Below are positions 25,740-35,639 of a stretch of DNA of 64,000 bases, one piece after another. A program made the translations under genes and the position numbers. Location of the stretch: contig QHWB01000042.1 in the NCBI GenBank assembly GCA_003222395.1, positions 1-64,000 on the forward strand, in the 5' to 3' direction. The notes under the pieces were generated by a model, which was given only the letters and a program-made list of their open reading frames with translations, ran no database searches and had not been told where the DNA came from. Within the stretch, counting starts at the first letter, position 1. Each line of letters begins with the position of its first letter. Source of the stretch: Acidobacteriota bacterium (GTDB taxonomy: Bacteria; Acidobacteriota; Vicinamibacteria; Vicinamibacterales; CAVVIG01).

Positions 25740-28700
25740 AGTGTGCGCTCGTCGGATCATCGGGGTCCAAAGTGGGAGAAACCGTGCGGACTCGCGCCTG
25801 CACGAGTGTGTAGACCGCGGGAAGGACAATCACCGTGGCCATGGTTGCCAGGAACAGGCCGCCGATGACCGCGCGGCCCAACGGAGCGCCTTGCGCGCGC
25901 TCGCCGGTCCCCAAGGCCATCGGGATCATGCCGGCAATCATCGCCGTCGCGGTCATCAGGATAGCGCGCAGCCGGCCCTGACCGCCCTCCACGGCCGCGT
26001 CGTGCACGGACGCGCCGTCGCGTCGTGACTGTTCGGCAAATGTGACGAGCAGAATCGCGTTCGCGACCGAGATGCCGATCGCCATGATCGCGCCCATGAA
26101 GGACTGCACGTTCAACGTCGTGCCCGTGACGAGCAACATCAGCAGCACGCCGCAGATGACCGCGGGGACCGCCGACACGACGGCAATGGCGAGCCGGAAT
26201 GATTGGAAGTTCGCAGCGAGCAGCAGGAAGATCACCGCAATCGCGAGCAGCACTCCACTCCGCAGCCCGGTGAGCGTTTCTTCGAACGCCGGCACCTGGC
26301 CGCGATTGAAGACGTTGACGCCGCGCGGCGGCGCGCCGGCTCGTGCGATCGCCTGTCGCACGTCAGCGAGCGTCTGCCCCAATGGCTTCCCCTCGAGGTT
26401 GGCGGTAAAGCTGACGACCCGCTGCATGTTGTACCGGTCGACCTCGCCCGGCGTGATTCCATAGTCGACCGTCGCCACGTCCGAGACCAACGGGCGCCCG
26501 AGGCTTCCGGTGTTGCGCGCCATCACCGGGAGATCCTCCACGTCTTCGATCGACGCCACTCTCGATTGCGGAATCTCGACTTGAATCTGAAACCCGTTGC
26601 CGCTTCCAGGGTCGCGCCAGAAATTCAAGTCTGTGTACCGACTCGACGACGTGGCCGCTACGAGCGAACGGGCAACCTCCCCTGACGTGACGCCGAACTG
26701 TCCGGCACGATCGCGGTCGATCTGGATTTGGAGACTGGGATAATCGAGCGGCTGCGCGTACTGCAAGTCGCGCAGCGACGAAACCTTCGCCAGTTCGGCG
26801 TGAAGCTTCTCGGCGAATCCGCGAGTGACCGCGAGTGAGGGGCCCTGTACCGCCACTTCGATCGGCGTTGGCGAGCCGAAACTCATCACCTGACTGATGA
26901 TGTCGGCGGCCTCGAAGGAAACGGTGACATTCGGCAACGCCTCCGTCAGCTTTCCGCGCAACTGCTCCTTCAGCGCGTCGGTGACCGGCGGCGCGTCCGG
27001 TTTCAGCGCGACACCGAGGACGGCCTCGTGTTGGCCGCTCGCAAACAGGTAAATCGTGTTGATCGGATAGTTTGGCGTCTGCACGCCGATGAAGCCGGTT
27101 GTGATGTCGACATTCTTCGGCCCCACCTGTTCCCTGATCACATCCATCGCCTTCAAGGCGATCACCTCGGTGCGTTCGAGGCGCGTGCCGGTGGGTGCGC
27201 GCAGGCGTAGCTGAATTTGGTGCGTTTCCACCTCGGGAAAGATTTCGGTTCCGAGCCTTGGGAACAGGATGGCAATGAGCAATCCCGTTGCCACAAGGTA
27301 GCAGGCGACCAACACCCACCGAAGCCGTAGCATCGATTCAAGCCGATCGCGGTACGACGACTGCAGCTTTTCGAAGAAGCCCGCCTCCTCATGGTGTCCC
27401 GCTCGGAGCATCCAGATGGAGAGCACCGGCACGAGCGTGCTCGACAGCAGGTACGACGCCAGCATCGCAAACCCGACGGCAAGCGCGAGCGGGACGAACA
27501 ACTGACCACCGACGCCGGTCATGAAGAACGACGGGATGAACACCGACAGGACGCAGAGCATCGCGAGTAGGCGCGGGACAGCCGTCTTGCGCGAGGCTTC
27601 AATCACACCGCGGGCGCGAGACAGGCCGGATGCCAGGTGCGTGTGGATGCTCTCGATGGACACCGTCGCTTCGTCGACGAGCACGCCGACGGCCAGCGCG
27701 AGACCGCCCAGCGTCATGATGTTGATCGTCTGACCCGACATCCAGAGGCACACGACGGAGGCCAGCAAGGCGAATGGAATCGTAGCGACCACAATCAGGG
27801 CACTGCGGAGATCCCGCAGAAACACGAGGACCATCAGTCCGGTCAGCACCGCTCCCAGGAGACCTTCCGTGATCAGGCCCTTCAAGGCATTGACGACATA
27901 CCCGGACTGGTCGAACACCAGGTCGATCTTGACGTCCTCGGGCGCCACGTTGCGCATCGCCGGCAGCGCCTGCCGGACGTTCCGAATCACATCCAGCGTC
28001 GACGCGTCCGCACGCTTGGTGACGGGAATGTAGACGGTGCGTTTCCCGTCCACGTGCGCGTAGCCGACGACGATGTCGGTGGTGTCGGTGATCGTGCCGA
28101 CATCTCTCAAATAGATCGTGGGACCGGTGCCGACACGCAATGGCGCATTGAGGAGCTCTTGGATGTTCCCGCCGAGCGTCGCGTTGGTCGACGCGATCCG
28201 AATCAGGTCTCCGGTTCGCACGTTTCCAGAGGGCAGCACGGTACTGGCCCGGTTGACCGCGAAGACGACCTCGTCCGGAGAGATCCGATACGCCCTGAGC
28301 TTTTCAGGGTCGACGCGCACCACGATCGTCCGCTGGCTGCCGCCAAACGGCGGCGGCGCCGAGACGCCGGGCAACGTGGCAAAAATCGGACGCACGCGGT
28401 TGAGGGCGATGTCCTGCATTTCGCCCGGCGTGCGTGTCGCGCTCGAGAAGACCAGTTGCGCGACGGGCACGCTGCCCGCGTCGAACCGCATGACGAAGGG
28501 CGGCACGGCACCGGGCGGCATGAACGCACGCGCACGGTTCACATAGCTGACAACTTCCGCCATCGCCTGGCTCATATCCGTGTCAGGATGGAAGTTCAAC
28601 TTCATCAGGGCGATGCCCTGGATGTTCTTGGATTCGACGTGTTCAATGCCGGTGATGTACAGAAAGTGGTACTCGTAGTAGTACGTCAGGTACCCTTCCA

Positions 28701-28875
28701 TCTGGGAGGGATCCATGCCTCCGTACGGTTGTGCGACATAGATCGCGGGCGCGCCCAGCTTCGGAAAGATATCGACCTTCATTTGCCGGATCGCCATGAT
28801 CGACGTCAGCGCGACGGCAATGACGGCCACAATGATCGTGATCGGACGTCGGATAGCGGTCAGGACTAACCACAT
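25717..28875 (-). CDS. RND-family efflux pump permease
   Basis: A 1052-residue proton-driven inner-membrane pump with the classical double layout: an N-terminal helix ([15 protein letters not shown]), two large periplasmic loops and two groups of membrane helices. The TM4 motif reads [20 protein letters not shown] with the conserved acidic residues used in proton relay. The second half has [16 protein letters not shown]. The signature is nearer to HAE/multidrug-like or mixed-specificity pumps than to the CusA-type pump at 39136. A strong ribosome site (GGGGAGG) precedes the ATG. Substrate is unknown. It is followed by its adaptor and preceded, on the same strand, by a damaged cytochrome gene and a TolC channel gene. 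Confidence 0.92.
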   Translation of the reverse strand: MWLVLTAIRRPITIIVAVIAVALTSIMAIRQMKVDIFPKLGAPAIYVAQPYGGMDPSQMEGYLTYYYEYHFLYITGIEHVESKNIQGIALMKLNFHPDTDMSQAMAEVVSYVNRARAFMPPGAVPPFVMRFDAGSVPVAQLVFSSATRTPGEMQDIALNRVRPIFATLPGVSAPPPFGGSQRTIVVRVDPEKLRAYRISPDEVVFAVNRASTVLPSGNVRTGDLIRIASTNATLGGNIQELLNAPLRVGTGPTIYLRDVGTITDTTDIVVGYAHVDGKRTVYIPVTKRADASTLDVIRNVRQALPAMRNVAPEDVKIDLVFDQSGYVVNALKGLITEGLLGAVLTGLMVLVFLRDLRSALIVVATIPFALLASVVCLWMSGQTINIMTLGGLALAVGVLVDEATVSIESIHTHLASGLSRARGVIEASRKTAVPRLLAMLCVLSVFIPSFFMTGVGGQLFVPLALAVGFAMLASYLLSSTLVPVLSIWMLRAGHHEEAGFFEKLQSSYRDRLESMLRLRWVLVACYLVATGLLIAILFPRLGTEIFPEVETHQIQLRLRAPTGTRLERTEVIALKAMDVIREQVGPKNVDITTGFIGVQTPNYPINTIYLFASGQHEAVLGVALKPDAPPVTDALKEQLRGKLTEALPNVTVSFEAADIISQVMSFGSPTPIEVAVQGPSLAVTRGFAEKLHAELAKVSSLRDLQYAQPLDYPSLQIQIDRDRAGQFGVTSGEVARSLVAATSSSRYTDLNFWRDPGSGNGFQIQVEIPQSRVASIEDVEDLPVMARNTGSLGRPLVSDVATVDYGITPGEVDRYNMQRVVSFTANLEGKPLGQTLADVRQAIARAGAPPRGVNVFNRGQVPAFEETLTGLRSGVLLAIAVIFLLLAANFQSFRLAIAVVSAVPAVICGVLLMLLVTGTTLNVQSFMGAIMAIGISVANAILLVTFAEQSRRDGASVHDAAVEGGQGRLRAILMTATAMIAGMIPMALGTGERAQGAPLGRAVIGGLFLATMATVIVLPAVYTLVQARVRTVSPTLDPDDPTSAHYDKRTSA

Positions 28876-28959
28876 TGAACTGCCTCCCCAAAAACTCGTG
28901 CTTCGCGTCTCACCGAGCCAGTCCGAGAGACGCGTTCACATTTCCCTACACCAGTGGCG

Positions 28960-29373
28960 TTATTGCGGCTTCAACGACTGGAACCGAATCTGATTCAACA
29001 CCTCGGTCTCGCGCGCGAGCTCGGAGATGCCGGCCGGGAACGTGTTAGCACTCAGTATGTAGGCCAAGATGTCAGTGTTCTGTTGCCGGCTGAGACCGCC
29101 AGGATTGTCTTGCGGCATCGACGTGCGCATGCGTTCGAACAAATCGCCCAGCGTCAGACCGTGAGAATAGAGCGGCGCGCCACGTTTGGCCTGTTCGTCG
29201 GTGTACACGCCATCCCACACCGACCGCGAACCGTCAGCCTTCTTCTGCGTATCCTGCAGATCCGGCCGGCCGACAGCCGCTCGAACGATCGAGTACTGCG
29301 ATTCGATCAGCGCGGCGCCGAACAGTGCGGCGGCCACTATCAATAAATGCGTCGAACGAAGTGTGATCCTCAT
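28960..29373 (-). CDS. Cytochrome c-like exported protein lacking the heme-binding motif
   Basis: A 137-residue protein from ATG 29373 with a signal peptide (LIVAAALFGAALIESQ). The body resembles small class-I cytochromes of the type VWDGVYTDEQAKRGAPLY... GDLFERMRTSMPQDNPGGLS... DILAYILSANTFPAG. In this family a CxxCH heme motif and roughly 30 further residues normally stand between RGAPLY and the GLTLGDLF segment. Here they are absent and the frame is kept (junction near residue 71, base about 29160). Without CxxCH no covalent c-type heme can attach. The gene sits between the TolC and pump genes of the efflux operon. It is either a remnant or a heme-free scaffold; I favour remnant. Confidence 0.72.
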   Translation of the reverse strand: MRITLRSTHLLIVAAALFGAALIESQYSIVRAAVGRPDLQDTQKKADGSRSVWDGVYTDEQAKRGAPLYSHGLTLGDLFERMRTSMPQDNPGGLSRQQNTDILAYILSANTFPAGISELARETEVLNQIRFQSLKPQ

Positions 29374-29436
29374 GCTCCCCCCTATTGAGATTGGCGCGGC
29401 CGATGACCGTTGACGATCACATGTCGCGTGCACTGA

Positions 29437-30855
29437 TCAGGGTTGCCGTACCTGGTCGAGAAACGGCGTGAGATCGCCGCGTACCTGCGCCGCCGCCAGC
29501 AAAGCACGCCAGACGCCCAGCCGCGCCACCGCATCGTCCGCCTCCGCCTGCGCGAGCAGCCGTTGCGCCTCGGCGACCTCCGTAACGCTCGTCAAGCCGC
29601 TTCCGTACCGCGCGCGCGCTTGACTCTCCGCCGCCGTGGCGGCCTGACGCTCGATTGGAGTGTTCTGCGCGATGTCGACGGCCGCCTTCATCAAGGCGCG
29701 CGCCCTCGCGTCCTGCGTCGTCAGCGTCTGAATGGTCAGGTCGTAGCGCGCGCGTTCGGCAAGCTCGTTCTGCACTTCTACCCGTTTGTGCGCGTTCACC
29801 GTGAACAGATCAAACGCGGGAAACGTGACCTGCAGCGCGGCCCCCCAGTTGCGCACCTGCGGCCAGAGGCCGCTGCCGGGCGGCGGCAGACCTGGCGCCT
29901 GCGCGCCACTGTCTCGGGCGGCGAATCCCGACTGGAAATAGATGTGCGGAAAGTAGGAACGATCGAGCACCCGTTCGCGCGCACGCACGGTATCAACCAC
30001 CGCCAACTCCGCCCGCGCCGCCGGATGCGACGTGAAATCTCCCGCACTCAGAGACGGCATTTGCGGTAAGTTCGCGAGGCTACCCATCGCGGGTTCGACG
30101 GTCGTCCCGGCCGCGCCAACCGCGTCAGCCAGCGCGGCTCTCGCGATATCAGCGACCTGAACCGCTTGACTGACTTGGTTTCTGGCAATCGCCAGCTCGG
30201 CGTTCGCCCGCGATTCGTCCGCGCCGGGACGCAACTGATTGGCGACCAACGTGCGGACGTTGTTCGCGAACACTTGCAGTCGGTCGACGTTCGCTCGCGC
30301 GGCACGGACGGCCTCGTCTGCAGCAAGCACCGTGACAAACGCATCAGCTGCCGCAGCGGCAACGTCGAGTGCCGTGAGGTCGGTTTGGGCTTTAGCGAAC
30401 GAGCTTTGCGCGCGAGCGACCTCGACGTTGGCCTTGCGTTGACCAAAGTCGAGCGCTTCCCATGAAAGTTGCACACCGGCCGCGCTGCCCCAGACGCTGT
30501 CATAAGAGCGCGTGCCGAGCACGGGACCTGAAATCGGCGGCACGATCGATTGCGGCAGCACCAGACCGAAGACGTTGTTCGTGGTCGCTCGATTCTCTTG
30601 CCACAGCATGTCGAGACGCGGCAAGTACGCGGTGCGCGCCACGCCGATTCCTTCGTCGGCGGCCTGCGCCCGGGCACGACTCTCCTTGATCGCGGGATAG
30701 TTCTTGAGCGCGAACTGGACGGCGTCATTCAGCGAGAGCGGTCCGGAAGCCGCAGGCTGGGCTCCGGCGCGCCAAGGAGTGAGCAGGCAGCCGACGACCG
30801 CGAACCCAATCCACCGCCATTGCCCAACCGGGCGATCCTCACAACACTCACGCAT
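29437..30855 (-). CDS. TolC-family outer-membrane efflux channel
   Basis: From ATG 30855 (AGGAGG six bases upstream; a 20-residue longer ORF is less likely) the protein has about 472 residues and a signal sequence (FAVVGCLLTPWRAGAQ). It carries the two repeated outer-membrane efflux domains: LSLNDAVQFALKNYPAIKES with AYLPRLDMLWQENR, and later long helices (AERARYDLTIQTLTTQDARA, ARYGSGLTSVTEVAEAQRLL). It would form the trimeric exit duct for the RND pump at 25717. Gene order channel, cytochrome-like, pump, adaptor on one strand with short gaps suggests one operon. Confidence 0.9.
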   Translation of the reverse strand: MRECCEDRPVGQWRWIGFAVVGCLLTPWRAGAQPAASGPLSLNDAVQFALKNYPAIKESRARAQAADEGIGVARTAYLPRLDMLWQENRATTNNVFGLVLPQSIVPPISGPVLGTRSYDSVWGSAAGVQLSWEALDFGQRKANVEVARAQSSFAKAQTDLTALDVAAAAADAFVTVLAADEAVRAARANVDRLQVFANNVRTLVANQLRPGADESRANAELAIARNQVSQAVQVADIARAALADAVGAAGTTVEPAMGSLANLPQMPSLSAGDFTSHPAARAELAVVDTVRARERVLDRSYFPHIYFQSGFAARDSGAQAPGLPPPGSGLWPQVRNWGAALQVTFPAFDLFTVNAHKRVEVQNELAERARYDLTIQTLTTQDARARALMKAAVDIAQNTPIERQAATAAESQARARYGSGLTSVTEVAEAQRLLAQAEADDAVARLGVWRALLAAAQVRGDLTPFLDQVRQP

Positions 30856-30925
30856 CAAGATCCTCCTGGCAGCGACGCCGTCGACACTGATCTGCTCGCC
30901 CGTCATCCACTTCATGGCTGTCTGG

Positions 30926-31450
30926 CTAGTCCAACGGTTCCATGACGGTCTTGAACGTCTGACCCTGCAGCAGCGTGATTGTCGCTATGGGCCGACCGGC
31001 GCTCAGCGCTGGCATCACGCTGACAGCCCGAGACCCTCCATTGGCTTTGACGGCCCGTGCCGTTGCTTCCCGAAGGGAACGCTTCGCCTTCGCCATCGCA
31101 GCACTCTGTGACTTCGCGGCGCCGAGATCGTCGCCACTCGTGATCGCTTCAGTCTTGGCGACCTTACCAGTTGCATGATCCACGATCACTTCGGCGAATT
31201 TGTCGCCTTTCATGGTGTAAACCGACAGTTGGAGCTTGCCCTCTTCGACCTCGAACTTGCCGGAGATCGGCGTACCGCCACCCGCACTCGCCGCCAAGCC
31301 TTGTTCGAGCGTTGTCTTGACACCCTGGAGCGCCTTCGCCAGTTCCGCCTGATCCTTGTCTTGGGCACGAGCCGTCGGATTGAACAGATAGGCCGTCACC
31401 AGACACGTCACGCTTGCAGCAAAGAATGTCTTGTATTGCTTCTTCTTCAC
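30926..31450 (-). CDS. PepSY-domain exported protein
   Basis: A protein of about 174 residues starting at GTG 31450, chosen because GGAGGG stands five bases upstream; the longer ORF runs across the end of chrA. A signal segment (FFAASVTCLVTAYLFNPTARA) is followed by a PepSY-like fold: FEVEEGKLQLSVYTMKGDKF and EVIVDHATGKVAKTEAI, then a second helix-strand part. PepSY proteins are thought to inhibit or bind peptidases or metals in the envelope. It lies between the TolC gene (70 bases downstream) and chrA (60 bases upstream) on the same strand. The role in the metal island is unknown. Confidence 0.72.
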   Translation of the reverse strand: MKKKQYKTFFAASVTCLVTAYLFNPTARAQDKDQAELAKALQGVKTTLEQGLAASAGGGTPISGKFEVEEGKLQLSVYTMKGDKFAEVIVDHATGKVAKTEAITSGDDLGAAKSQSAAMAKAKRSLREATARAVKANGGSRAVSVMPALSAGRPIATITLLQGQTFKTVMEPLD

Positions 31451-31509
31451 GACTCCCTCCTTCTCGTGTATTTGATTAGCAACGGCTTGAGTGGACTCTT
31501 GGGCCACTG

Positions 31510-32571
31510 CTACCGGATGAGCACCCACGTCGGCCGAAGTGAATAAAACGCGACCAGGCCGGCGGCGTCGGCGATTCCGACGAGCAGCGGCGCTGGTACT
31601 CGCCACCGGAACAGCACGAAGCCACTCAGCGACGTGATGCCGACGGTGAACCAGTCGCCAATCGCCAATCGCGCCAGCACCACGCTCGCCCCGAGAATCG
31701 CCCCGACGACGTATCCGACGAAGGTTGCGGTAATCACGACGGGCCCCGGCGTGATCATGCCGATCGCGACGGCGACCATGAAGTCGCGCTCACTCAGCCA
31801 GTGCTGCTGTGAAACGACACCCTGCCGCAAAAACGGCACGATCACGAGGCCGCTGCCAAACGTGAAGGAGCCAGCTTTGATGAAGAACAGCAGCAAACTC
31901 CGAAGGAGGTGACCACCAGCCGCGGCGCCTGCCGCGATCGCGGGCATGAACGTTGATGCTGCGGTCTTCGCCTGCGCGCGTCCGCCGTACAGCAACATCC
32001 CGACCATACCTGCCCCAATGAACAACAGGGCAATCTCGGCCTGCGCCAAGGCCGTGATCAGCGCCACGATTCCGCCGATGCCCCACAGCCACCGATCCTT
32101 GAGCGCAATCTTCGCGAGCCTGTAACACGAATGCACGATCAGCGCGATCACGACCGGACTGATCCCGTAGAACAACGCCTGGACGAATGTGACCGCGCTG
32201 AATCGTTGGTAGAGATATGCAGACGCCAGAACGATCGCGAACGGCGGCAGAATGAAGGCGCCGCCGGCGACCCAGGCGCCGAGGATGCCGCGACAGATGT
32301 ACCCGACGTAGATTCCGACCTGAATCGCCAGCGGACCCGGCAAGGTCTGGCAGATTGCGAGGCCTTCGAGATACCGGTCTCGCGTGAGCCACTTCCGCCG
32401 CTCGACCAGGTCGTCCTCCATGATCGCGACGAGAGCCGCGGGGCCTCCAAACCCGAGGGAGCCCAGCCGGAGAAAGTACGCCACGAGCTGGGGCATCGAC
32501 ACGTCTGCACGTGCCGGCGATCGCGGATCGCCAGTCTCGTCTCTCCTTTGCGCGCGGCCCGCGGCCATCAT
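31510..32571 (-). CDS. chrA: Chromate transporter ChrA
   Basis: A 353-residue, two-domain CHR-family membrane protein that expels chromate from the cytoplasm. The first domain begins LVAYFLRLGSLGFGGPAALV with the signature FGGPAAL, then RDRYLEGLAICQTLPGPLAI. The second has FFIKAGSFTFGSGLVIVPFL and ERDFMVAVAIGMITPGPVVI. The repeated Q-x-L/M-x-PGP motifs are the family hallmark. The ATG overlaps the chrB stop (ATGA), so the genes are translationally coupled. The longer upstream ORF extension reads across chrB and is rejected. The length is slightly below that of classic long-chain ChrA (about 400). Confidence 0.92.
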   Translation of the reverse strand: MMAAGRAQRRDETGDPRSPARADVSMPQLVAYFLRLGSLGFGGPAALVAIMEDDLVERRKWLTRDRYLEGLAICQTLPGPLAIQVGIYVGYICRGILGAWVAGGAFILPPFAIVLASAYLYQRFSAVTFVQALFYGISPVVIALIVHSCYRLAKIALKDRWLWGIGGIVALITALAQAEIALLFIGAGMVGMLLYGGRAQAKTAASTFMPAIAAGAAAGGHLLRSLLLFFIKAGSFTFGSGLVIVPFLRQGVVSQQHWLSERDFMVAVAIGMITPGPVVITATFVGYVVGAILGASVVLARLAIGDWFTVGITSLSGFVLFRWRVPAPLLVGIADAAGLVAFYSLRPTWVLIR

Positions 32572-33005
32572 CCCGCCTGCCGACTCGCGTGCGCGTACAA
32601 CGCGTCGTACACGGGAAATTGACGGTTCAGCCGTTCCTGGTCTGGAATGCCAAGCGAAGCGAAGCCTTCCGCGATCGCACGGAGACCGAGCCCTTCCGGG
32701 GCGACGGACTCCTGTCCCTTGACGTCGGCTGCGCGGACGATGTGTCCCATCCGTTGCAGTGCGGGATCGGACAAATGGAAATCCTCCAGAATCGCTTCGA
32801 AGGTGCACCGGTCACCGCGATGATTCAACGTCACTTCCGTGAATCGGGTCGCATCGAATGGCGTAGCGTTCTCACGCTTCGCCGCCGCCAGCAGCTCACC
32901 CTCCGGCACGAACATGAACTCTGCTTCGTGGTCCACGAACCGCTTGATCAACCAGGGACACGCGACGCGATCGACCTTGACGTTCTCTCGAGTAATCCAC
33001 CGCAT
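32568..33005 (-). CDS. chrB: Chromate resistance protein ChrB, C-terminal-domain form
   Basis: A 145-residue protein matching the chromate-resistance domain (VDRVACPWLIKRFVDHEAEF, then TFEAILEDFHLSD and PVYDALYAHA). In long ChrB proteins this follows an N-terminal regulatory region; here only the C-terminal domain is encoded, a form that occurs on its own in many genomes. ChrB can act as chromate-responsive regulator or as accessory enzyme of chromate resistance. It overlaps chrA by four bases. Upstream by 23 bases is the second DUF1259 gene, so DUF1259-chrB-chrA is probably one operon. Confidence 0.88.
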   Translation of the reverse strand: MRWITRENVKVDRVACPWLIKRFVDHEAEFMFVPEGELLAAAKRENATPFDATRFTEVTLNHRGDRCTFEAILEDFHLSDPALQRMGHIVRAADVKGQESVAPEGLGLRAIAEGFASLGIPDQERLNRQFPVYDALYAHASRQAG

Positions 33006-33028
33006 CGGCGTGCCCCTTGTCTCAACGG

Positions 33029-33949
33029 CTACTGTTTGGTCGCTGCAGGCGCCTTCGCCTTGCCCGTTTCGCTCACCGCGGCCTTGAAGGCGGTCGCCAG
33101 CTTCTCCGCAGGGCCGGTGCCCCAGTAATGCAGGAAGTAGATCGTCGGCTGCGTCCCCGTCATGTGATGGTGGATCGCCACGACGTCGATGCCGCTCTTG
33201 CGAAGCGCCTTGAGCACCGGCTCGACTTCATTCGCCAACATCGCCACATCCCCCGCCACCGCGGCGTTGTCGTTCGTGCCCACGAACGCCGCCCACGTAT
33301 TGAGGCCCATGCGCGCGTTGATTGGCGCACCCATTTCCGTGAGCTTCAAGTCATCTCGACCGATCGTGATCTTGTAGACGGCGCCGGTTTGTTCGCCTTG
33401 CGTGCCAACGATCTGCGCAAGCTTCGCAGTGTCGATCGTCGGCGCAGGAGCCGCGGCTGGTGCAGCCGGGGCGGCGGCTGTCGTCCGGCTGGTGCCTTTT
33501 CCGATCAAATCGAGCGCAGGCTTCACTTTGCGTGCGAGGTCGGCTGGCTTGCCGTGTGCGTGCACGTGCATGTAGAACATGCGCGGCTCTTCCCAGAAGA
33601 AGTGATTGTGGAGCGCGGTCACGTCGATGCCGTTGTCGAGCAGCGCGGACATCACCGGGTTGACCTCGTCCTGCGTGAGCACGAGATCGCCCATCATGAC
33701 GTCCATTCCGCCGGTGCCCTTGGTCATCGCCACCCAGCCGCCGAACCCGAACGGTGTCGGGGTCTTCACGTTGGCGACGGTGACGGTGACGTCGTTGCGC
33801 GGGATGTTGACCTTGAGGACGTTGGCCTTGTAATCGCCCTGTTTGCCGAGCGCCGTCAGCACCTGCTGATACTCGGCCGGTATATCCTGCGCCCACGCCG
33901 CAGACGCACAGCACACTGAAGTCAGGCCGATCGCGAAAATGCGTTTCAT
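33029..33949 (-). CDS. DUF1259 exported protein, copy 2
   Basis: A 306-residue protein from ATG 33949 (GGGGAG upstream) with a Sec signal (MKRIFAIGLTSVCCASAAWA). Like copy 1 at 4439 it contains two related halves: the first ends in ALHNHFFWEEPRMFYMHVHA and the second in AIHHHMTGTQPTIYFLHYWG, each following a MGDLVLTQDE or AGDVAMLANE-type segment. The linker is alanine/proline-rich. The paired His clusters suggest metal or oxyanion binding, but the family has no proven function. Its place at the head of a chrB-chrA operon hints at a role in chromate or metal tolerance (inference). Confidence 0.8.
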   Translation of the reverse strand: MKRIFAIGLTSVCCASAAWAQDIPAEYQQVLTALGKQGDYKANVLKVNIPRNDVTVTVANVKTPTPFGFGGWVAMTKGTGGMDVMMGDLVLTQDEVNPVMSALLDNGIDVTALHNHFFWEEPRMFYMHVHAHGKPADLARKVKPALDLIGKGTSRTTAAAPAAPAAAPAPTIDTAKLAQIVGTQGEQTGAVYKITIGRDDLKLTEMGAPINARMGLNTWAAFVGTNDNAAVAGDVAMLANEVEPVLKALRKSGIDVVAIHHHMTGTQPTIYFLHYWGTGPAEKLATAFKAAVSETGKAKAPAATKQ

Positions 33950-33962
33950 GCGTGTCTCCCCT

Positions 33963-34030
33963 TTCCTGAGTTGCGTATTTGTGCTCACTTTTCAGTTTCC
34001 TGAGTTGCGCATTCGTGACTACTTCTCAGT
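33963..34030. repeat. 34-bp tandem duplication at the end of the second kinase gene
   Basis: Units 33963-33996 and 33997-34030 both read ttcctgagttgcg...ttc/tcagt with few differences. The right unit encodes the last kinase residues. The left unit lies between the kinase stop region and the DUF1259 ribosome site. It appears to be a local slippage or unequal-crossover event. Confidence 0.65.
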
Positions 34031-35421
34031 GATGGCGGCGTGATCGGGATCACGATCCGGAACACCGATCCAACCTTCGCGCCATCTTCGACCGAGATAC
34101 GACCGTCATTCACTTCGACCGCCCATTTGGCTATGGCCAAGCCCAGCCCGGCGCCGCCATGGTCCCGCGAACGGGCTTCATCGATGCGAAAGAACCGATC
34201 GAAAATCCGCTGGCGGTCCGAAGGGGCGATCCCGGGGCCTTCATCGGCGACACTGAGATGCGCCTGATTGCGGTCCGCATACACTCGAATGCTGATTGAC
34301 GATGCCTGCGCGCTGTATTTGATCGCGTTATCCAACACGTTCGTGATCGCCTCGCGGAGCACCAGGCGATCCGCGGTGACCGAAATGCCATCGGCCGCGT
34401 CGACGGTGACACGTTGGTTCCGCTCTTCCGCGAGAATCCCGAGTGAGGACACCACCTCGCGCGTGAGCTGCCCCAGATCGATCGCGCTGCGCGAGAGCCG
34501 GACGGTGCCCGCGTCTCCGTGTGACAAGCGCAAGAGCGTGTCCACGAGGTTCGTGAGTCGGTCAACCTCTTCGAGCATGCTGCCCATGGCCTCTTTGTAT
34601 TCGGCCGGCGTGCGCGTTTCGCCGAGTCCGGCCTCGCCAATACCCCGGATGACAGACAAGGGCGTGCGGAGCTCGTGCGACGCGTCGGCTGTAAAACGAC
34701 GAAGCTTGTCGAACGACGACTCGAGGCGGGCGAACGCATCGTTGATGACAGCCGCAAGCCGGCCGATTTCGTCGTGCTGATTCGGTACGGAGAGGCGTTC
34801 GTGCAACCGCTCGGCGGTAATGCGCCGGGCCTCGGACGCCAGATGATCGATGGGCGTGAGCGCCCGCCGCGCCAGCAGGTACCCGCCGACTCCAGCCAGC
34901 ACCACGACAACCGGAAGGCCGAACACGAGAACGACGAGCACTTCCCACAATTGGGTTCGCAGCCGCGTTTCGGCCCGAGACACTCTCAGCACGACCGCGC
35001 GTCCGCCAACCAGGGAGGTACCCGTAAGCGTCCGCCATGGGCGACCATTCGCAACGAGTGATTCGTACCGCGGCTGTGCCGTCGTCGCGGCGAGCGCCAC
35101 CGGAGGCAACGAGGCGGAGGCGCCGGATCGGTACACTTGCTCACCGCTAGCCAACCAGACGTCACTGCCACGATCCTCGTCGTTGTCCGGATCATGATGG
35201 CGGTCGCCGAACCACGCGATTCGACCATCGCCCGCGGGTGTGAGAAACCCTTCGGCTGCTTCGAAATCGCCGTGCAACTGATCGTCGAACTGCTCCAAGA
35301 ATTCATGGCGAACCGCGACGAATGTCGCGGTGGCGTACACCACCAGCATCAGCGACAGAACGACGGCATACCAAGCGGTGAGCTGGACCCGAATGGACGC
35401 GGTGGACCACCACGGTGTCAT
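33985..35421 (-). CDS. Membrane sensor histidine kinase with HAMP, metal-type
   Basis: A 478-residue kinase of the same class as the one at 18409. It has transmembrane segments near residues 14-36 and 165-187, and a periplasmic domain containing a histidine/aspartate-rich stretch ([15 protein letters not shown]) that could bind metal. HAMP ([18 protein letters not shown]) follows, then H-box ([17 protein letters not shown]), N box ([14 protein letters not shown]), G1 (ADEGPGIAP), F (FDRFFRIDE) and G2 ([12 protein letters not shown]). It looks complete. Its upstream partner gene, however, is reduced to a 73-residue fragment (35418-35639), so the kinase may lack its own regulator unless it talks to the regulator at 19824. 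Confidence 0.92.
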   Translation of the reverse strand: MTPWWSTASIRVQLTAWYAVVLSLMLVVYATATFVAVRHEFLEQFDDQLHGDFEAAEGFLTPAGDGRIAWFGDRHHDPDNDEDRGSDVWLASGEQVYRSGASASLPPVALAATTAQPRYESLVANGRPWRTLTGTSLVGGRAVVLRVSRAETRLRTQLWEVLVVLVFGLPVVVVLAGVGGYLLARRALTPIDHLASEARRITAERLHERLSVPNQHDEIGRLAAVINDAFARLESSFDKLRRFTADASHELRTPLSVIRGIGEAGLGETRTPAEYKEAMGSMLEEVDRLTNLVDTLLRLSHGDAGTVRLSRSAIDLGQLTREVVSSLGILAEERNQRVTVDAADGISVTADRLVLREAITNVLDNAIKYSAQASSISIRVYADRNQAHLSVADEGPGIAPSDRQRIFDRFFRIDEARSRDHGGAGLGLAIAKWAVEVNDGRISVEDGAKVGSVFRIVIPITPPSLRSSHECATQETEK

Positions 35422-35639
35422 GGTTCGCCTTCTCGCAAGACAAACCCCACGCCGCGAACGGTGTGAATGAGCCGTGCGTTTCCTTCCGTGTCGACCTTCT
35501 TCCGCAGGCGGGTGATCCGCACATCGATGACGTTGTCGAGTGGAGTCGCGCGCGGCGGTTTGTTCCAGTGCTCCGCCGCCAGCGCCGACGCGAGAATCTG
35601 CGCCAGCTTGCGCTCATCTTCGACGACCAGAACTCTCAC
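35418..35639 (-). pseudogene. Response regulator reduced by an in-frame internal deletion
   Basis: The 73 residues are an exact start and an exact end of an OmpR-type regulator: [20 protein letters not shown] at the N-terminus and, from residue 25, the last part of the winged-helix domain ([20 protein letters not shown], then [12 protein letters not shown]). About 150 residues, including the phospho-acceptor aspartate and most of the recognition domain, are missing. The frame remains open and the stop overlaps the kinase start as in a normal pair. It cannot be phosphorylated in the usual way. Whether the short peptide is made is unknown. Confidence 0.85.
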
